Assembly: GCF_020520425.1 (NCBI RefSeq)
Contig: NC_079487.1
Location: 134,066,385 to 134,130,384 of the forward strand
Origin: Spinacia oleracea
Taxonomy: Eukaryota > Streptophyta > Magnoliopsida > Caryophyllales > Amaranthaceae
Direction: 5' to 3'
DNA: 64,000 nucleotides
The position numbers were made by a program, and so were the translations under genes. Shown here in pieces: positions 47,499 through 58,519 of the stretch. The notes under the pieces are model-generated. The model was given only the letters and a program-made list of their open reading frames with translations, did no database searches and was not told where the DNA came from. Numbering within the stretch: position 1 is the stretch's first letter; the number at the start of each line of letters is the position of its first letter.

Positions 47499-48282
47499 TT
47501 GAACATATTGTTTTCATGAACTTTATAATTACCGATACTTTGTCCCTTTTAGGAAGTCAATACTTGCAAAATTTGGTATCCATCTGAATAGTCTAATTTG
47601 GCCCTAATCAATCCATATTTAAATTGTTTAAACAGTAAAAATAAAATGAAACTTGCTCTCAGTTAACTATATGATTATATTAGGATTAAAGTTGTTCATA
47701 AACACTATGAACACAATATTGTGATATGTTTTTTTTAAAAAACCGCATGACTTTATTAAGATTATAAGTGTTCACGTAAATTCTCAAGCACACATCGCAT
47801 GCATAAACACTATTATAACGAAAGAACATCATAAAAAATATTAGAGTTACTATGACGAGTTTGCTGACAAGATTATAAATATCCCGTGCTAATGCACGGG
47901 CATGGACTAGTATGTACAATATGTGACCATAATCTATTGTCCTACCTCTCCGAGTTATAACTTTGCCAATTTTATATCCATGTGATGCATGTAAAATCAT
48001 TTGGAAGTCAAACTCTTCTCTTAATTAGGTAGGGTTTATCGTGGCCGAGTTGTCAAGGGCTCGAGGAGACCCACCTCTTTTGTAATATTCTTTTTTATTT
48101 ATTTAATTAAGACTTTGTTTGGTATGTACACCCTCTTATTAGACCTTTTGGAACTTATTGAAAAAATTTATATATTAAAGTAAACTTGAGTAAATAAATC
48201 TATTGTGCCTGATTAGACCTTATTTAAACTTATTTGATCGGCTGGATTTTGGGCCTAGCCACATACAAAATTTCTTCCCAAG

Positions 48283-48753
48283 ATGTGGATGTAGCCACAC
48301 AAGTGAGTCAATTTTTTGTGCCAAAAATAGCGTATTTTGAGCCATTTTCGGGTCAGGACAAACTTATAACTAAAAAAATCAGATTTATAAACCTGCCCAA
48401 AAAAGTTTTAATATTTTGTCGCACCTAGAACAGCCCCGAAGTTTCTACCCAAACCTCGTGGTATTTTAGGTCAAGTTGTACATGATTAAGTCTACCTGAA
48501 ATTTACTATTTAAAGGTTAAAGAACCGGAAAAATTGTGAAGTCAACACTTGCATACACTACGCAAGTAGATAAATAGGCACGACTCACGAGAATTATGCG
48601 GTGTATCTGGGTGCACCGCTCACCCAAAAATATTTTGATGTCTATTGGTGGTCCTTATCGCATTTTCTCTACAAATATTATGAGAAAATGTAAAAAGGTA
48701 TACGGTACACCGGGGTGTATGTAATACAAGTATGTTCTAAGATAGGCAATTAC
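48283..48753 (+). repeat. Paralogous repeat segment, uninterrupted copy
   Basis: This segment is homologous to 51533-51878 joined directly to 56154-56175. It begins at ATGTGGATGTAGCCACACAA and ends around TGTTCTAAGATAG. It includes an ATTA-end MITE (about 48595-48733). It acts as the empty-site reference for Helitron 2. Confidence 0.75.
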
Positions 48754-48827
48754 GTTTAAAATATGATGATATGCAATTTACCAATTTAAATTCCTAGTTA
48801 TCCTAACTCCTGCGTACATTTTCTTTT

Positions 48828-49150
48828 CACAAATTCTTATTTACAATGGGTGTACAATAAATATTGTACACCGGAGTAAAAGTTAACTCAAAATGATTAA
48901 AAGTTAAGCATATAGGTAAAAGTTATTTATTTTTCAGTGATAAGTTTTTTCATTTTAGTAAAACTTATTTCTTCAAAATAACTAATAATGTATAAAATTA
49001 ATCATTTAACCCTTTAAAATATTTATCTATCAATTTTCTTTTACTAATATAAAAGTTAATCAAAACTAGGTTAAAGTTACAAAAAAAGTGTTAAAGTTAT
49101 CTTGGTGTACAATAAATTTATTGTATACCTTGTGCGCACAAGACCTTTTA
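48828..49150 (+). mobile_element. Palindrome-rich MITE, copy B
   Basis: It has the same ends and internal order as copy A (CACAAATTCTTATTTACAA to GCGCACAAGACCTTTT). No matching 9-bp flanks are seen, so the site may be decayed or recombined. It lies about 1.3 kb from copy A, in the same orientation. Confidence 0.75.
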
Positions 49151-49272
49151 GTGCTACCAAGATTATAACATACCTTATTTAGAAATAAAATAAAAAAATT
49201 ACGGTTTAGGTAAGGGTTAATATCTTGATGAGTCTGAATGTAATACCCACTCCCTGATTTCTCCTTAACACT

Positions 49273-49393
49273 TTTTTGTGGTACAAATGAGCCACAAGGG
49301 CAATATAAATTACAAATGGGGTGGGGGGATTCGAACCTGAGATCTATTGTGCACAGGCCCTCAGTCTTAACCACTAGGCCAAGACATCATCGG
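49273..49393 (-). mobile_element. tRNA-derived SINE (perfect 18-bp TSD)
   Basis: On the minus strand it reads a pol III A box (TGGCCTAGTGGTTAAGACTG), a B box (AGGTTCGAATCC), a short body and an A tail. Both sides carry the perfect 18-bp duplication TGATTTCTCCTTAACACT (49255-49272 and 49394-49411). The 121-bp unit is complete and fairly young. Relatives are at 29014-29105 and 4461-4535. Confidence 0.88.
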
Positions 49394-50128
49394 TGATTTC
49401 TCCTTAACACTGATATGAGCTATTGCAATCCACTCCTATATTTACCTCTCCTCTCTTCCACATTAATTTTCAAAATTCAGTTTTTTCCTAAACCCTACAA
49501 CGTACTCCAACATTCATTGTTCTCGTTCTTTCAAGCGCGCAGGTTAGTTCATTGCTTTCTCCTCTTATATCGTCTTGAATTTCACAATTTAAGATGTAAT
49601 TTGAGTTTTTAATCTTGGTTTATTGTGTGGTTTTAAGTATCAAATTAGGGTTTCCTCTTAATTAGGGGAATTCGTATAATTTTATAGATTGAACTGTTGA
49701 TTCGTATTCTTAGCTACGAAGTATATTAATTAGTCCTCTTAATGGCATTAAAGGAATTGTACGTTCCTATATATTTTGCCTTGAATTATGCTTTGTTTAT
49801 AGCATTACAATCAAAGTAAATATCTTGTATTATTAAGAGGCGTTTGGTTTACACACCCGTAAAAGATTGAAATCATGAATAATATTAAGATGGTATTAGT
49901 TTAAAACTTAATTGATTCTTAATAGCATGTGTTTCTTTCGATCTGGGATAAGTTTTTTTCCTTTTATTTGATACCTAGCAATGCTCACCTCCCCCTAGGT
50001 TAAATCGCATACCTTGGGGTTTTGAGGTATCAACTTAAAACTCCTAAAATTTCCAAACACGCGGTACTCCATATTCGAAACTCATACCTCGCAAACCAAA
50101 CATGAAATTAAAGGTAACAAAACATATC

Positions 50129-50264
50129 TGTTAGGATATTTTATATATAATAGACTTTTAGTCGCATTAGGTTTCCTAATACAATTAGGGTTAATGTTGT
50201 CACCCACTATATATATTTGATCAATAACAACACTCTATTTCACAGAGTTTGACATTATCTAACA
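50129..50264 (+). mobile_element. Possible solo LTR upstream of LEA-like gene
   Basis: The 136-bp block runs from TGTTAGGATATTTTATATAT to ATTATCTAACA, the TG...CA style of many Copia LTRs with matching TGTTAG/CTAACA ends. The flanking pentamers ATATC and ATCTC match at 4 of 5 positions. A TATATATATTT core-promoter-like box sits inside at about 50208. No second LTR or internal region is seen. It could supply the TATA box for the gene at 50492. Confidence 0.45.
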
Positions 50265-50388
50265 ATCTCTAATATATGGATTGTGATCTATTTGTTTGAT
50301 TTGGCTAGTGATTTGTTCGTGATCGCTCTGCAATATTGTTACATTGATAAAATTATTTATCAAACAAACAATTCATCAAATTTCCACC

Positions 50389-50502
50389 ATGTCTATAACT
50401 CAAAAGTTGCTAGAAGAGGGACAAAATCAAGATCAAGATCAAGATCAAGCCATTGGTTACCACAACAAGAACAAGAACAAGAACAAGAACAATGAACAAT
50501 GA
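50389..50502 (+). CDS. Overlapping upstream ORF before LEA-like gene
   Basis: An ATG in strong context (CCACCATGTC) opens a 37-codon frame rich in Gln-Asp and Asn-Lys repeats, ending at a TGA that lies 8 bases past the downstream ATG (50492). It is in a different frame from the LEA-like protein. It could be a regulatory uORF, or the ancestral N-terminus moved out of frame by a small indel in the repetitive (AACAAG)n stretch. Whether it is translated cannot be told from sequence. Confidence 0.35.
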   Translation: MSITQKLLEEGQNQDQDQDQAIGYHNKNKNKNKNNEQ

Positions 50503-51142
50503 ACACGATTGCTTATTTAGCATTGGTCAATGGTTAACATTACTTCTTTTCGGTATTGCAGGAATTTTGATCATTGTTTTATGTATAGAATTCCGCAACT
50601 CAGATCTTATCCCACAGCTAGAGTTTCAGGTCGACTCTCTTGATATCACTTCCATGATAGTAAGTAATAATAATAATAATAATAATAAACGCGTATCAGG
50701 CGATTTGGATGTTACCCTCACATTGAAGAACAACCGGAAACAAGAATTGAAATATTTCAGCTTAATGTTAATGTCATTACAGTATCATCACCATGATGAT
50801 GAGTTATTGTCGTCAACAATACTAGAACCTTTTCTTCAAGATGAGGGGAAGCGCCAATTGGAAATTCAAATGCAGATCAATGACGAACACCTTCAAAACA
50901 AGACTGTGGATTCAATATACAGTGATTTATGGGGACAAAATGTTTTACAATTCTCTTTAAAGTCTTACTGTATTTATAAGTCTTTTCAAGATAATTATGT
51001 TCGTCAATGCAGGGTCAATGTCATGTGCAATGACATTGATATTAGGTTCTTGCCTGAAAATAAAAATAATTTGACGTCTGGGAGTATGATTGGCGGTCCA
51101 CTACCTTGCGAAACCCGTATTTTATGTAATTATATTCCATGA
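50492..51142 (+). CDS. LEA_2/NHL-like single-pass membrane protein
   Basis: One exon of 216 residues. I chose ATG 50492; the frame stays open upstream only through a non-ATG TTG. After a short N-terminus comes one hydrophobic segment (about 12-34, WLTLLLFGIAGILIIVLCIE). A beta-rich domain follows with PQLEFQVDSLDITSM, then VTLTLKN, the layout of LEA_2/NDR1-HIN1-like proteins, some of which act in defence or stress at the plasma membrane. A run of seven Asn (about residue 60) comes from an (AAT)n tract. The C-terminus has a GGPLPCE motif with several cysteines. Similarity is by layout only and the function is unknown. A possible solo LTR sits upstream, and an overlapping uORF may limit translation. 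Confidence 0.55.
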   Translation: MNNEHDCLFSIGQWLTLLLFGIAGILIIVLCIEFRNSDLIPQLEFQVDSLDITSMIVSNNNNNNNKRVSGDLDVTLTLKNNRKQELKYFSLMLMSLQYHHHDDELLSSTILEPFLQDEGKRQLEIQMQINDEHLQNKTVDSIYSDLWGQNVLQFSLKSYCIYKSFQDNYVRQCRVNVMCNDIDIRFLPENKNNLTSGSMIGGPLPCETRILCNYIP

Positions 51143-51532
51143 TTATGTACAACGAGTTTATTAGGCATTAGTTTGGCTATTTAATTTGAGGCTAATAATA
51201 CAATAATTTCTCTCTATTTTTGTATTAGTATTGTGATGGTGTTTAATAGTGATCCTTATTAATAAGGAAGTACGAAGTACAAGATTATAAATTTATTGGG
51301 GGGAGGAAGAAGGAAATGATTTGATATCGATATCCTTTCTTCTCTCCAACAATGTCTCTGAATTCTTCATCAGAATTAGAGATGGAAATGGGTGGGATTT
51401 TGATCGGGTGGAGCATCGTCCGCTCCACTCAGTCCATCCGTCACCTGCCCGTATTCCGCCCATTCATCACTCGCAGGTGGATCGGGTGATATTCGGGTGA
51501 AAATTATAAACCGTTAAAACTCACCACCTAAT

Positions 51533-51878
51533 ATGTGGATGTAGCCACACAAGCCTAAACCTGCCCAAAAAGTTTTAAAATTTTGCCTGACCTAAAACGG
51601 CTACAGAATTTCTACTCAAACTTGGTGATATTTTAGGTCAAGTTGTACATGATTAAGTCTACTCAAAACTTATTATTTAAAGGTTAAAGAACCGGGAAAA
51701 TTGTGAAGTTAACACTTGCATATACTACGCAAGTAGATAAATAGGCATGAGAATTATTAGGTGCACCCGGTGTACCGCGCATCCAAGAATATTTTTATGT
51801 CCATTGGTGGTCCTTATCGTATTTTCTCTACACATGTAATGAGTAAACGTGAGAGGGTGTACGGTACCCCAGGGTGTA
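51533..51878 (+). repeat. Paralogous repeat segment interrupted by Helitron 2
   Basis: It is homologous to 48283-48730 with an internal deletion of about 100 bp near the left end. It includes an ATTAGGTG-end MITE (from 51756). The homology stops at 51878, where Helitron 2 begins, and resumes at 56154 with TATACAATGTTCTAAGATAG. Confidence 0.75.
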
Positions 51879-54800
51879 TCTCTATTCTATAAAGGAACAG
51901 CTGAGGGCTTTTTCGTAACATGACTTTTCGTGTCCCCATGTAAATGACTAAAATACCCCCATTATGTTGTTTATCGGGCTTGCTGATTTTTCGTTTCTAG
52001 GGTTAGATTTCGACATTTCGCTCTCTCCTCTCACCTGCGGCCTGCCTCTCTCCCGCCTCACTTTTCTTCTCTCTCTCCCTCTTCACATTCAACCGTTTCT
52101 TCATCTCTCTTTTCTCTCTCCTCTCTCACATTTTAGTTTTTTGAATTTTTTGCTCCTCATATCTCTCCCCTCCTGTAAATTCTAGATCATTACCGGAGAG
52201 TTTACCGGCGTGTTGGTCGGCGAAGTAGGGCTTCTTTGTTCGTCGGATCTGAAACACCGCCATTAGCAAAGCGGCGGAGCCAGGCGCTTCTTGCGACGGC
52301 GATGATGCCGAGAACGCAGATTAATGCGCAGAGGAGAACGGCGAGGATTGTTCTGTCATTTTATCAACTCACGAAGGTAAACCCTTGCATTTTTCTTCTT
52401 TTACGCCGTTAATTTTCATTTTCCTCTATTATTATTCCCAAAACCCTAATAGTTGCTTCGTGTCGGCAGTGGTTTCTTAGAAATCTGATGGTGGTTTTGG
52501 ATATCCTGGAATTTCGCTCCATTTCGACACTCTGTTATCTCCCCCATTAATTCATAGGGAGAGAAAGTGAAAGAGAGAGAAAGCTCCAAAGAAGAGATCA
52601 TGAGATCGAGTCCACTTCTCGGCAACCTAATTCGTTTTCCCTCATTATCTCCGTCGAATTATCAAGGCAATTATTTCTTTCAATCTCTCAGTTTTTTTGA
52701 TTAATATTTCAATTGCTTTAAAATTTCGTCTGTCAATTGTTGTTATGGATCTGGATTTATCTTATTTTCAATTAATTATATATATAGGCTCATGTTGGAG
52801 ATTTCATTATACAAGGAAAATCAAGTTTTTTTGAGTCCGCTTTTTGAGCAACCTCCCAACTTTTTATTTCTTCGTGTTTTTTTTCTCCTTCGAATTCGTT
52901 CGTCTTCAACTGATATTTGTGGTTTCTCGATTCAATTGAAGAAATTGTCGCGAATAACTACGAGCAAAACGAGCTAACATTTTTGACGTTTGATGCGATT
53001 TTGTTGTTGTTTGTTTTTCCAGTGCCCGATCGAACTTTAGAGTGTACCAGTGATGATGACGTCAATGATGATGAGTAAGCCTTCTCTCTCCTCATTCTAT
53101 TCTGTGGATGATTGATGTTGTGCAAAATTTGAGATATATTCGTAAGAACCAGCATTGTTGACATGTTTGAGATATATGGTGGAGAAGCTCGCAGATCAAA
53201 CTGCACAAAACTTCTTGATTTTCCTCTTTTAGTTTATCGTAATTTTGATTTGCTCATTCACGCATTAAAAGCGGCGTCTTCTATAATGTACTTGCTTTGT
53301 TGAATTACTTACTTGATGCATGAGTGTGACTGTTATGATTTTCCCTTTTGTTTTGAATTTGAATTTTATTTGATAAAGGGTTTTATTTGAGTTTTAAAAT
53401 TGGAGTTTTAATCGTATGATATTGATGAACATTGTTGAATTTTCAGTTTGCGGCATTGTTTTTGTCGAAATTTTGAACTTTTTAGTTTGATGAAGCGGTT
53501 TCGAAGATGGCAGAGGATCTTCATCCTCTTTCTTCTCACTTTCTGTATTTGCTCCTCTGGTTTTAGTCTCCATTAGACTCAAAACTCTTACTTTTGAAGG
53601 TAATTTATGTGTTCTATGATCTTAATTGCTCAATATTGTTGATAATTTTATGTTTCTGATTGAATGTTTGTTTATAGGGGAAAAAAAATTCGTCGAAGAT
53701 TTACCGAGTATTGTAAGTGTCTCCTTTTTCTCTCTCCAATTAATTGAAATTTCCATTTTTGTTGAGAAATTGATGATTTGTTCCTTTTGTTTTTGTCATA
53801 GATGCAGTGATTATAATTGCGGTGAGGAGAACGAGAATGAGTTAGAATGTAATTCTGCAATCGTAGTAGTGTTTTTGAGGAATGAAAATGATTATGGTTG
53901 TGTGGTTGGCTGCTTAGGAAGTGCTTAGTTTGTTATAGATGCAGCAATAAAAGTCAGATGTAATACTACTAAGTGCAGTTGGACAGGTATTTAAGTGCAC
54001 TTAATTATATTGTTTAATTTTGTTATTACTGTTATTTAGATTTAACTTGAGCATGCATCAGAAACTGATTTGATTTGAGCCTGCATCAGACACTGATTTG
54101 AGTTGAGCTTGATTTAGTAATAGAGATTTTGAATTTTTGAATTTTTTTACTAAAATAGGAAGCAAGAGAGGGTGTGAAAGAGCATAGACCAAAAGCTTAT
54201 AGAGATCAGAATCAGGGTGGGCATTCGACGATGCAGGGTTCGAGGACTGAGTGACGGCAAGGTGGAGTCTGGATCAGAAAGAAGGGTCGGGTTAGTATTA
54301 TTGACTGTATTTTGCCGTTCAATTTCCCAATTTCAAATTTTAATGGATGATTAATAGTTGTGAATATATGTGGTTAAGTAAATAATAATAACTCAATTGG
54401 TTTAATTTATTTATATGAATGATTGAATATAGACAGAATAAGGGTTTACTACTTCACATTAGAATTCTTATATAATTAGAGATGTTTCTACACTATAATC
54501 CATCTTATTTAGATCACAAAACGAATCTGAATTAGCAGATCATACAGTCTCTACTAGCCAAGTAGAAGCAAAACAAAAAGCTAACATATTTTACCCCTAA
54601 AATGTAACCGAATCTAAACGAGCAATAAAGGCTTGGTGCTTTCAAATATAATGCTGATCAAACTTCGTTGTACATGAATAAAACCCACCACGCTTGGTAC
54701 AATAAACGGTGCAACAGCAAACAAAGACAAAAAAATCTCAATGTTAACAGGAACACCACCAAATCTTATCATGTCACATGTGTTGTGAAGGAAGCATGTC

Positions 54801-56153
54801 AAAAAAACAATGTATTCAACTTTTCTTTTCATGTTTATATTCTCTTTCTTTTCTTCTTCATCCAAAGCTGATTGGGTTTCTTTAAGCAATGGGGATATAA
54901 TGGTACACAAGCAACTACTTTTGATGGAAATAACAGCTAGGCTAAGCAACTACTTTTGATGGAAATATCAGCTAGGCATTGTTTCATGACAAGATATAGG
55001 GTTTAATTGTTATATCAAGAACCGTACTTCATACATGCAGTTTCTGAAATTAAGTCCTGAAAGACTAGAACTGCAAGGCCAAGGGTATGAATTCTGAACT
55101 TCATGAATAAGACAATGGTCCTTGAATAACGTATGGAGATATAATTTTAACCTAAAAAACATTATGGAGATATAACTTTAACCACAAAATCATATGGAGA
55201 TATAACAACATGCATTTGAAAACTAAGATGAAACCAAAGGCTAACCTATTGCAGCAGCTCTCTGTCAAGGTCTGGAAACTGGGCAGAGCGATATAGGACC
55301 TACACCTTCTATAGATTGATCATAAAATGTTTTAGGTTTAATCTTGGACAATGAAAGATTGGTCAAACTCACAGTTATGAACCTTAAGTACAAAGGTTTT
55401 GTTTCAATTAGGATAATCAGGTCTAATTTTGCAAATTTCGATGTTCTACCTAAACAGGTAGAGCTACCTTGAAATCTCCTGTCAAATGCAGCCCAAGAAT
55501 TCCGTTGGGAAGCTAAAGAAAAATTTGGAAGCTTAATTTAACAAAAGGAAACTTGCAACCAGGAAAAATAGCTCCCTTAACAGAATACCAGTTTGGTTAG
55601 GGGTTTAAATGAAGATCTAAAGGAAACTTGCATATGTTATTTTTCCATATTTCTTAATTTGTTGGATTTTTATGATGGAAATTGTGAATTTTTTAGGTTT
55701 GATTTTTTGGTGGTTGATTGTAAATGATTGAATATAGGTATGTGGCACAAGGATTTTTTTTTCCAACCTCATCATCTGATTGATGCATTGGAGACTGTAA
55801 TTAGCGAAGATAAAGGGAAGCAAGTTCGTAGTGATGGCCCTTTTAGCGAAGTTCTTAGGTCTGCCCAGATGATTTTTCCTCTTTTTTGCCTCATTTTTTT
55901 GTACTCTGTTTTGATGGTTGATGTAATAAGCTTCCTGATCAATAATTGTATCATTTGGTATTGTACAAAGTTTTAAGAAGATCTACTTTGTGTAGTATGA
56001 GTATGTTATATTATGCAGGTGGAACCAATGAGTTCTCAATTTTTGGAGTGAAATTAATTTAATTGAGTTTTTATATAATCCAATTTTGAGTAGTAGTAAT
56101 ACAATTTTGAGTTTTTATATAATCCCGCACACATCGCGTGCATATAAGACTAG
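51879..56153 (+). mobile_element. Non-autonomous Helitron 2 (4.3 kb)
   Basis: The element starts TCTCTATTCTATAAAGG after an A. It ends with a short hairpin (GCAC-acatcgc-GTGC), then ATATAAGACTAG before a T. Those are Helitron-type ends. The flanks join into a sequence matching the uninterrupted paralogue near 48720-48745, which supports both borders. No Rep/helicase frame is seen. The interior has gene-like texture at 51990-52380: a CT-rich leader, a GC-rich segment with an open frame PRTQINAQRRTARIVL and a GT donor-like site after CTCACGAAG. This may be captured host sequence, but its source is not recognised. Confidence 0.75.
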
Positions 56154-56579
56154 TATACAATGTTCTAAGATAGAATACACCCGTTAACCTCGCCGGAAAA
56201 AATGCCCACCTCAAAACCATCAAACTGCCTCCCCTTCAATTATTTCCGGTTAAGCAATGGAACTTATGGCGGAGCCATGAATTTTACGTTGTAGGGGCGA
56301 GAATGTTAAGTAAAAATGATTATTTTTAAAGGTATTTTTTTTATTGAAGGAAAAGTGGAAATTTAAATATGTTTCAGTTTAGTTTTTACCAAATATGAAA
56401 AGTACATAACATATTTTTCATCTAATTAGCTAAGCACTTAAATTTAAAACCTTTTCACACAATGAGAAGGAGTCGATGGTGCAGGAGTTGAAAGAAAAAA
56501 CAAGAACTCAAAAATAGTTTTGAAAAGATCAAACCCTGCACCCACATGCACCCACACCCACACCCACACTCAACCCTAT

Positions 56580-56697
56580 AGAATATAAAAGTTAGAGAAA
56601 ACTGAGTAAAAGTTAAAGAAAATTGAGTAAGAGTTATGTTGGTGCACAATAAATTTATTTTACATATTGTGCATGCGAGACCTTTTGATAAGTAAAA
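56580..56697 (+). mobile_element. Palindrome-rich MITE, 3' fragment (copy E)
   Basis: It matches the right third of copies A-D, including AATAAATTTATT and GAGACCTTTTG, but lacks the left part. The palindrome is decayed. A CCCACACCCACACC-type run lies just before it. Confidence 0.55.
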
Positions 56698-57144
56698 GAC
56701 TGCAACCACTAGAGCAAGAATACTTCTCTGCTAATGAATGAAACTAATTAGTTAAGCAATATGACCAATGAGTTTAGCAATAAAACCTCTTTTTTTTTTT
56801 TTTGAAATAAAGCCAATTAGTTAAGCTATTAAAGCGGTTTTTTCGGTTAAATGATCTTACACAAAAGTTGTCGATATTTAGGCCTTGTTCTGTTCGACTT
56901 ATTTCAGACAAAATAAGTTCAAATAATATAAGTTTAGCAAAAATAAGTTCAGATAATATAAGTTTAGCAAAAGTAAGTTTTTTTCAGACATTTTTACACA
57001 CAAATAAGTTTATTTCGGACAAAATAATTTTTTTTTTCAGATAAAAATAAGTTAATATAAGTTCAGATAATATAAGTTCAGTCAAAATAATTCCAATAGA
57101 ACGGATATACGTCGGCCTAAAATAAGATTTTGTGTTAAAAGATA

Positions 57145-57461
57145 CTCCCTTAGTCCCAGAATAGTTGTTACACTTTCTTTTTTGTCCGTCCCAGATTAGT
57201 TGTTACACTTTCTTTTTTCGTCTGTCCCAGATTAGTTGTTACACTTCTAAATTAGGAATGACCCCATACTATATTGTCTCTCTCTCACTATTAAATGTTT
57301 TTTTTTGTCCTCACACCCTATCTCATCAATTAAAAAAAATACTCACTAACTCATATCACATCTACTTTTTCAATAAAATAACAATTTATAACCAAACAAC
57401 CACTTATCACCTAAAATTTTGTGCAAAGGTAAGTGTAACGACTATTCTGGGATGGAGGGAG
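57145..57461. mobile_element. Stowaway-like MITE with long terminal repeats
   Basis: The left end CTCCCTTAGTCCCAGAATAG and the right end CTATTCTGGGATGGAGGGAG are part of inverted repeats of about 31 bp, reaching GTTACACTT at the left and AAGTGTAACG at the right. TA flanks both ends. An extra internal copy of the GTCCCAGATTAGTTGTTACA word occurs near the left end. Confidence 0.82.
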
Positions 57462-58156
57462 TAATATTTACTATTTTACTTTCATTTTTTAACCTATTGA
57501 CCTAACTTTTTAACCCAGGGATCTAACATTTCAAAATACACTAGTTAAACTGGACCAGAGAAAGAAATGAGGTCCTAAACGGAGAAAAAAAAAGATATAC
57601 GTCCCTAACGGTGAAAATTCCAAAAGGTTTAACCCCATATATTAGCTTAACATAATTGATATGAAAATAGACATGGTTATGATGCATTTCCCATAAGTTG
57701 CTAATCGATAACAAACACAAACTAATATTATCAATGATTTATATCATAATCTACAAATGATCACTCATAGTCTCATACCATTACTTTATTAGCATTATTT
57801 ACTTTAAATAACAACAATCACAAATTCACGAGGGGTCAAGTATTAGGTACGGACACACGGTGTAATATGATAGGCAAAAGTTAAATTTAGTAAAATCTAT
57901 TTTTAGTAATAGGATTGTTTATGGTTCTATGGTTAAATTACTTCCAACGATTTTTATCCATTTACATTTACAAATAAGTAAATAACCAATTTAATTTGAG
58001 GTATTCCTACAATTTCGCAACTCCCATACACGTACCTTGAAAAATTAACCACTTATTTTTAACTATATCAATCCCCCTCAAACTTGTTACAAATTGCATC
58101 ATCTTTGAATCCTCCTAGCATCATCCATTCCTCAACAAATTTTTCAACAAAAAAAA

Positions 58157-58519
58157 ATGGCTAGGAAAGTTGCTGCATTAGTCTTTCTTGTTCTGTTAGG
58201 GCTAGCCTTCGGCGAGGCGGCGGCGACAGCAGCGGCGGTCACTCCCAAAACTGCGGTGGCCCCAAGCCCTAGTGAAGAAATTGGCACCGAAGGAGAAGAT
58301 GCTGGTGGTGCTACCACCACTAAAGGTGGTGGTGGTGGTGGATTCGCCGAGGCTGGCCCCGTCGGTGGACCCGTTTCTCCAGGGGTGTTTAGTGACACCC
58401 CGACCGACCCCACTGACGCCACAACACCTCCCAAGAAGAATGGTGCATCATCCACTACTCTTGAGATGTCTACCATTGCCGGAATCACAATAGTTGGTTT
58501 TTCATTGTTTTATTTTTGA
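58157..58519 (+). CDS. BCP1/AGP-like GPI-anchored small protein
   Basis: A 120-residue single-exon frame starts at an ATG after an A-rich leader (AAAAAAAATGGC). It begins with a signal peptide (about 1-20, KVAALVFLVLLGLAFG). The mature part is Ala/Thr/Pro/Gly-rich with AP and SP dipeptides fit for arabinogalactan glycosylation, and a GGGGGG run. It ends in a hydrophobic tail (about 103-120, MSTIAGITIVGFSLFYF) typical of GPI attachment. The layout, including GPVGGPVSPGVFSD, resembles anther-specific BCP1-type proteins of pollen and tapetum. That assignment is inference. Long frames on the other strand and in other frames are composition shadows. Confidence 0.7.
   Translation: MARKVAALVFLVLLGLAFGEAAATAAAVTPKTAVAPSPSEEIGTEGEDAGGATTTKGGGGGGFAEAGPVGGPVSPGVFSDTPTDPTDATTPPKKNGASSTTLEMSTIAGITIVGFSLFYF

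Larger units (their letters stand above)
45629..47910 (+). mobile_element. Non-autonomous Helitron 1
   Basis: The 5' end is TCTATATTACTAAAGCAGAG directly after an A. The 3' end has a perfect 7-bp stem, CCCGTGC-taat-GCACGGG, followed by CATGGACTAG and then a T. These are the Helitron signatures: 5'-TC, a subterminal hairpin, 3'-CTRR, and insertion between A and T with no target duplication. The 2.28-kb interior shows no Rep/helicase frame. It holds a Stowaway fragment (46850-46974) and a palindrome-rich MITE (47172-47498) that landed in it later. Confidence 0.75.
56154..58156. other. Repeat-rich interval before BCP1-like gene
   Basis: Contains a palindrome-rich MITE 3' fragment (56580-56697), an AACTTATTT-type repeat (56880-57115) and a Stowaway MITE (57145-57461). 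No protein gene is supported. The last 200 bases are the probable promoter and leader of the gene at 58157. Confidence 0.55.

Noticed and set aside
50283-50495. 70-codon frame upstream of the LEA-like gene with a Gln-Glu tail
   Set aside because: It begins at a non-ATG codon, and its end is just another frame of the (AACAAG)n repeat.
58144-58488. 114-codon minus-strand frame rich in Pro/Val/Ala
   Set aside because: Mirror of the low-complexity BCP1-like coding sequence; no signal of its own.
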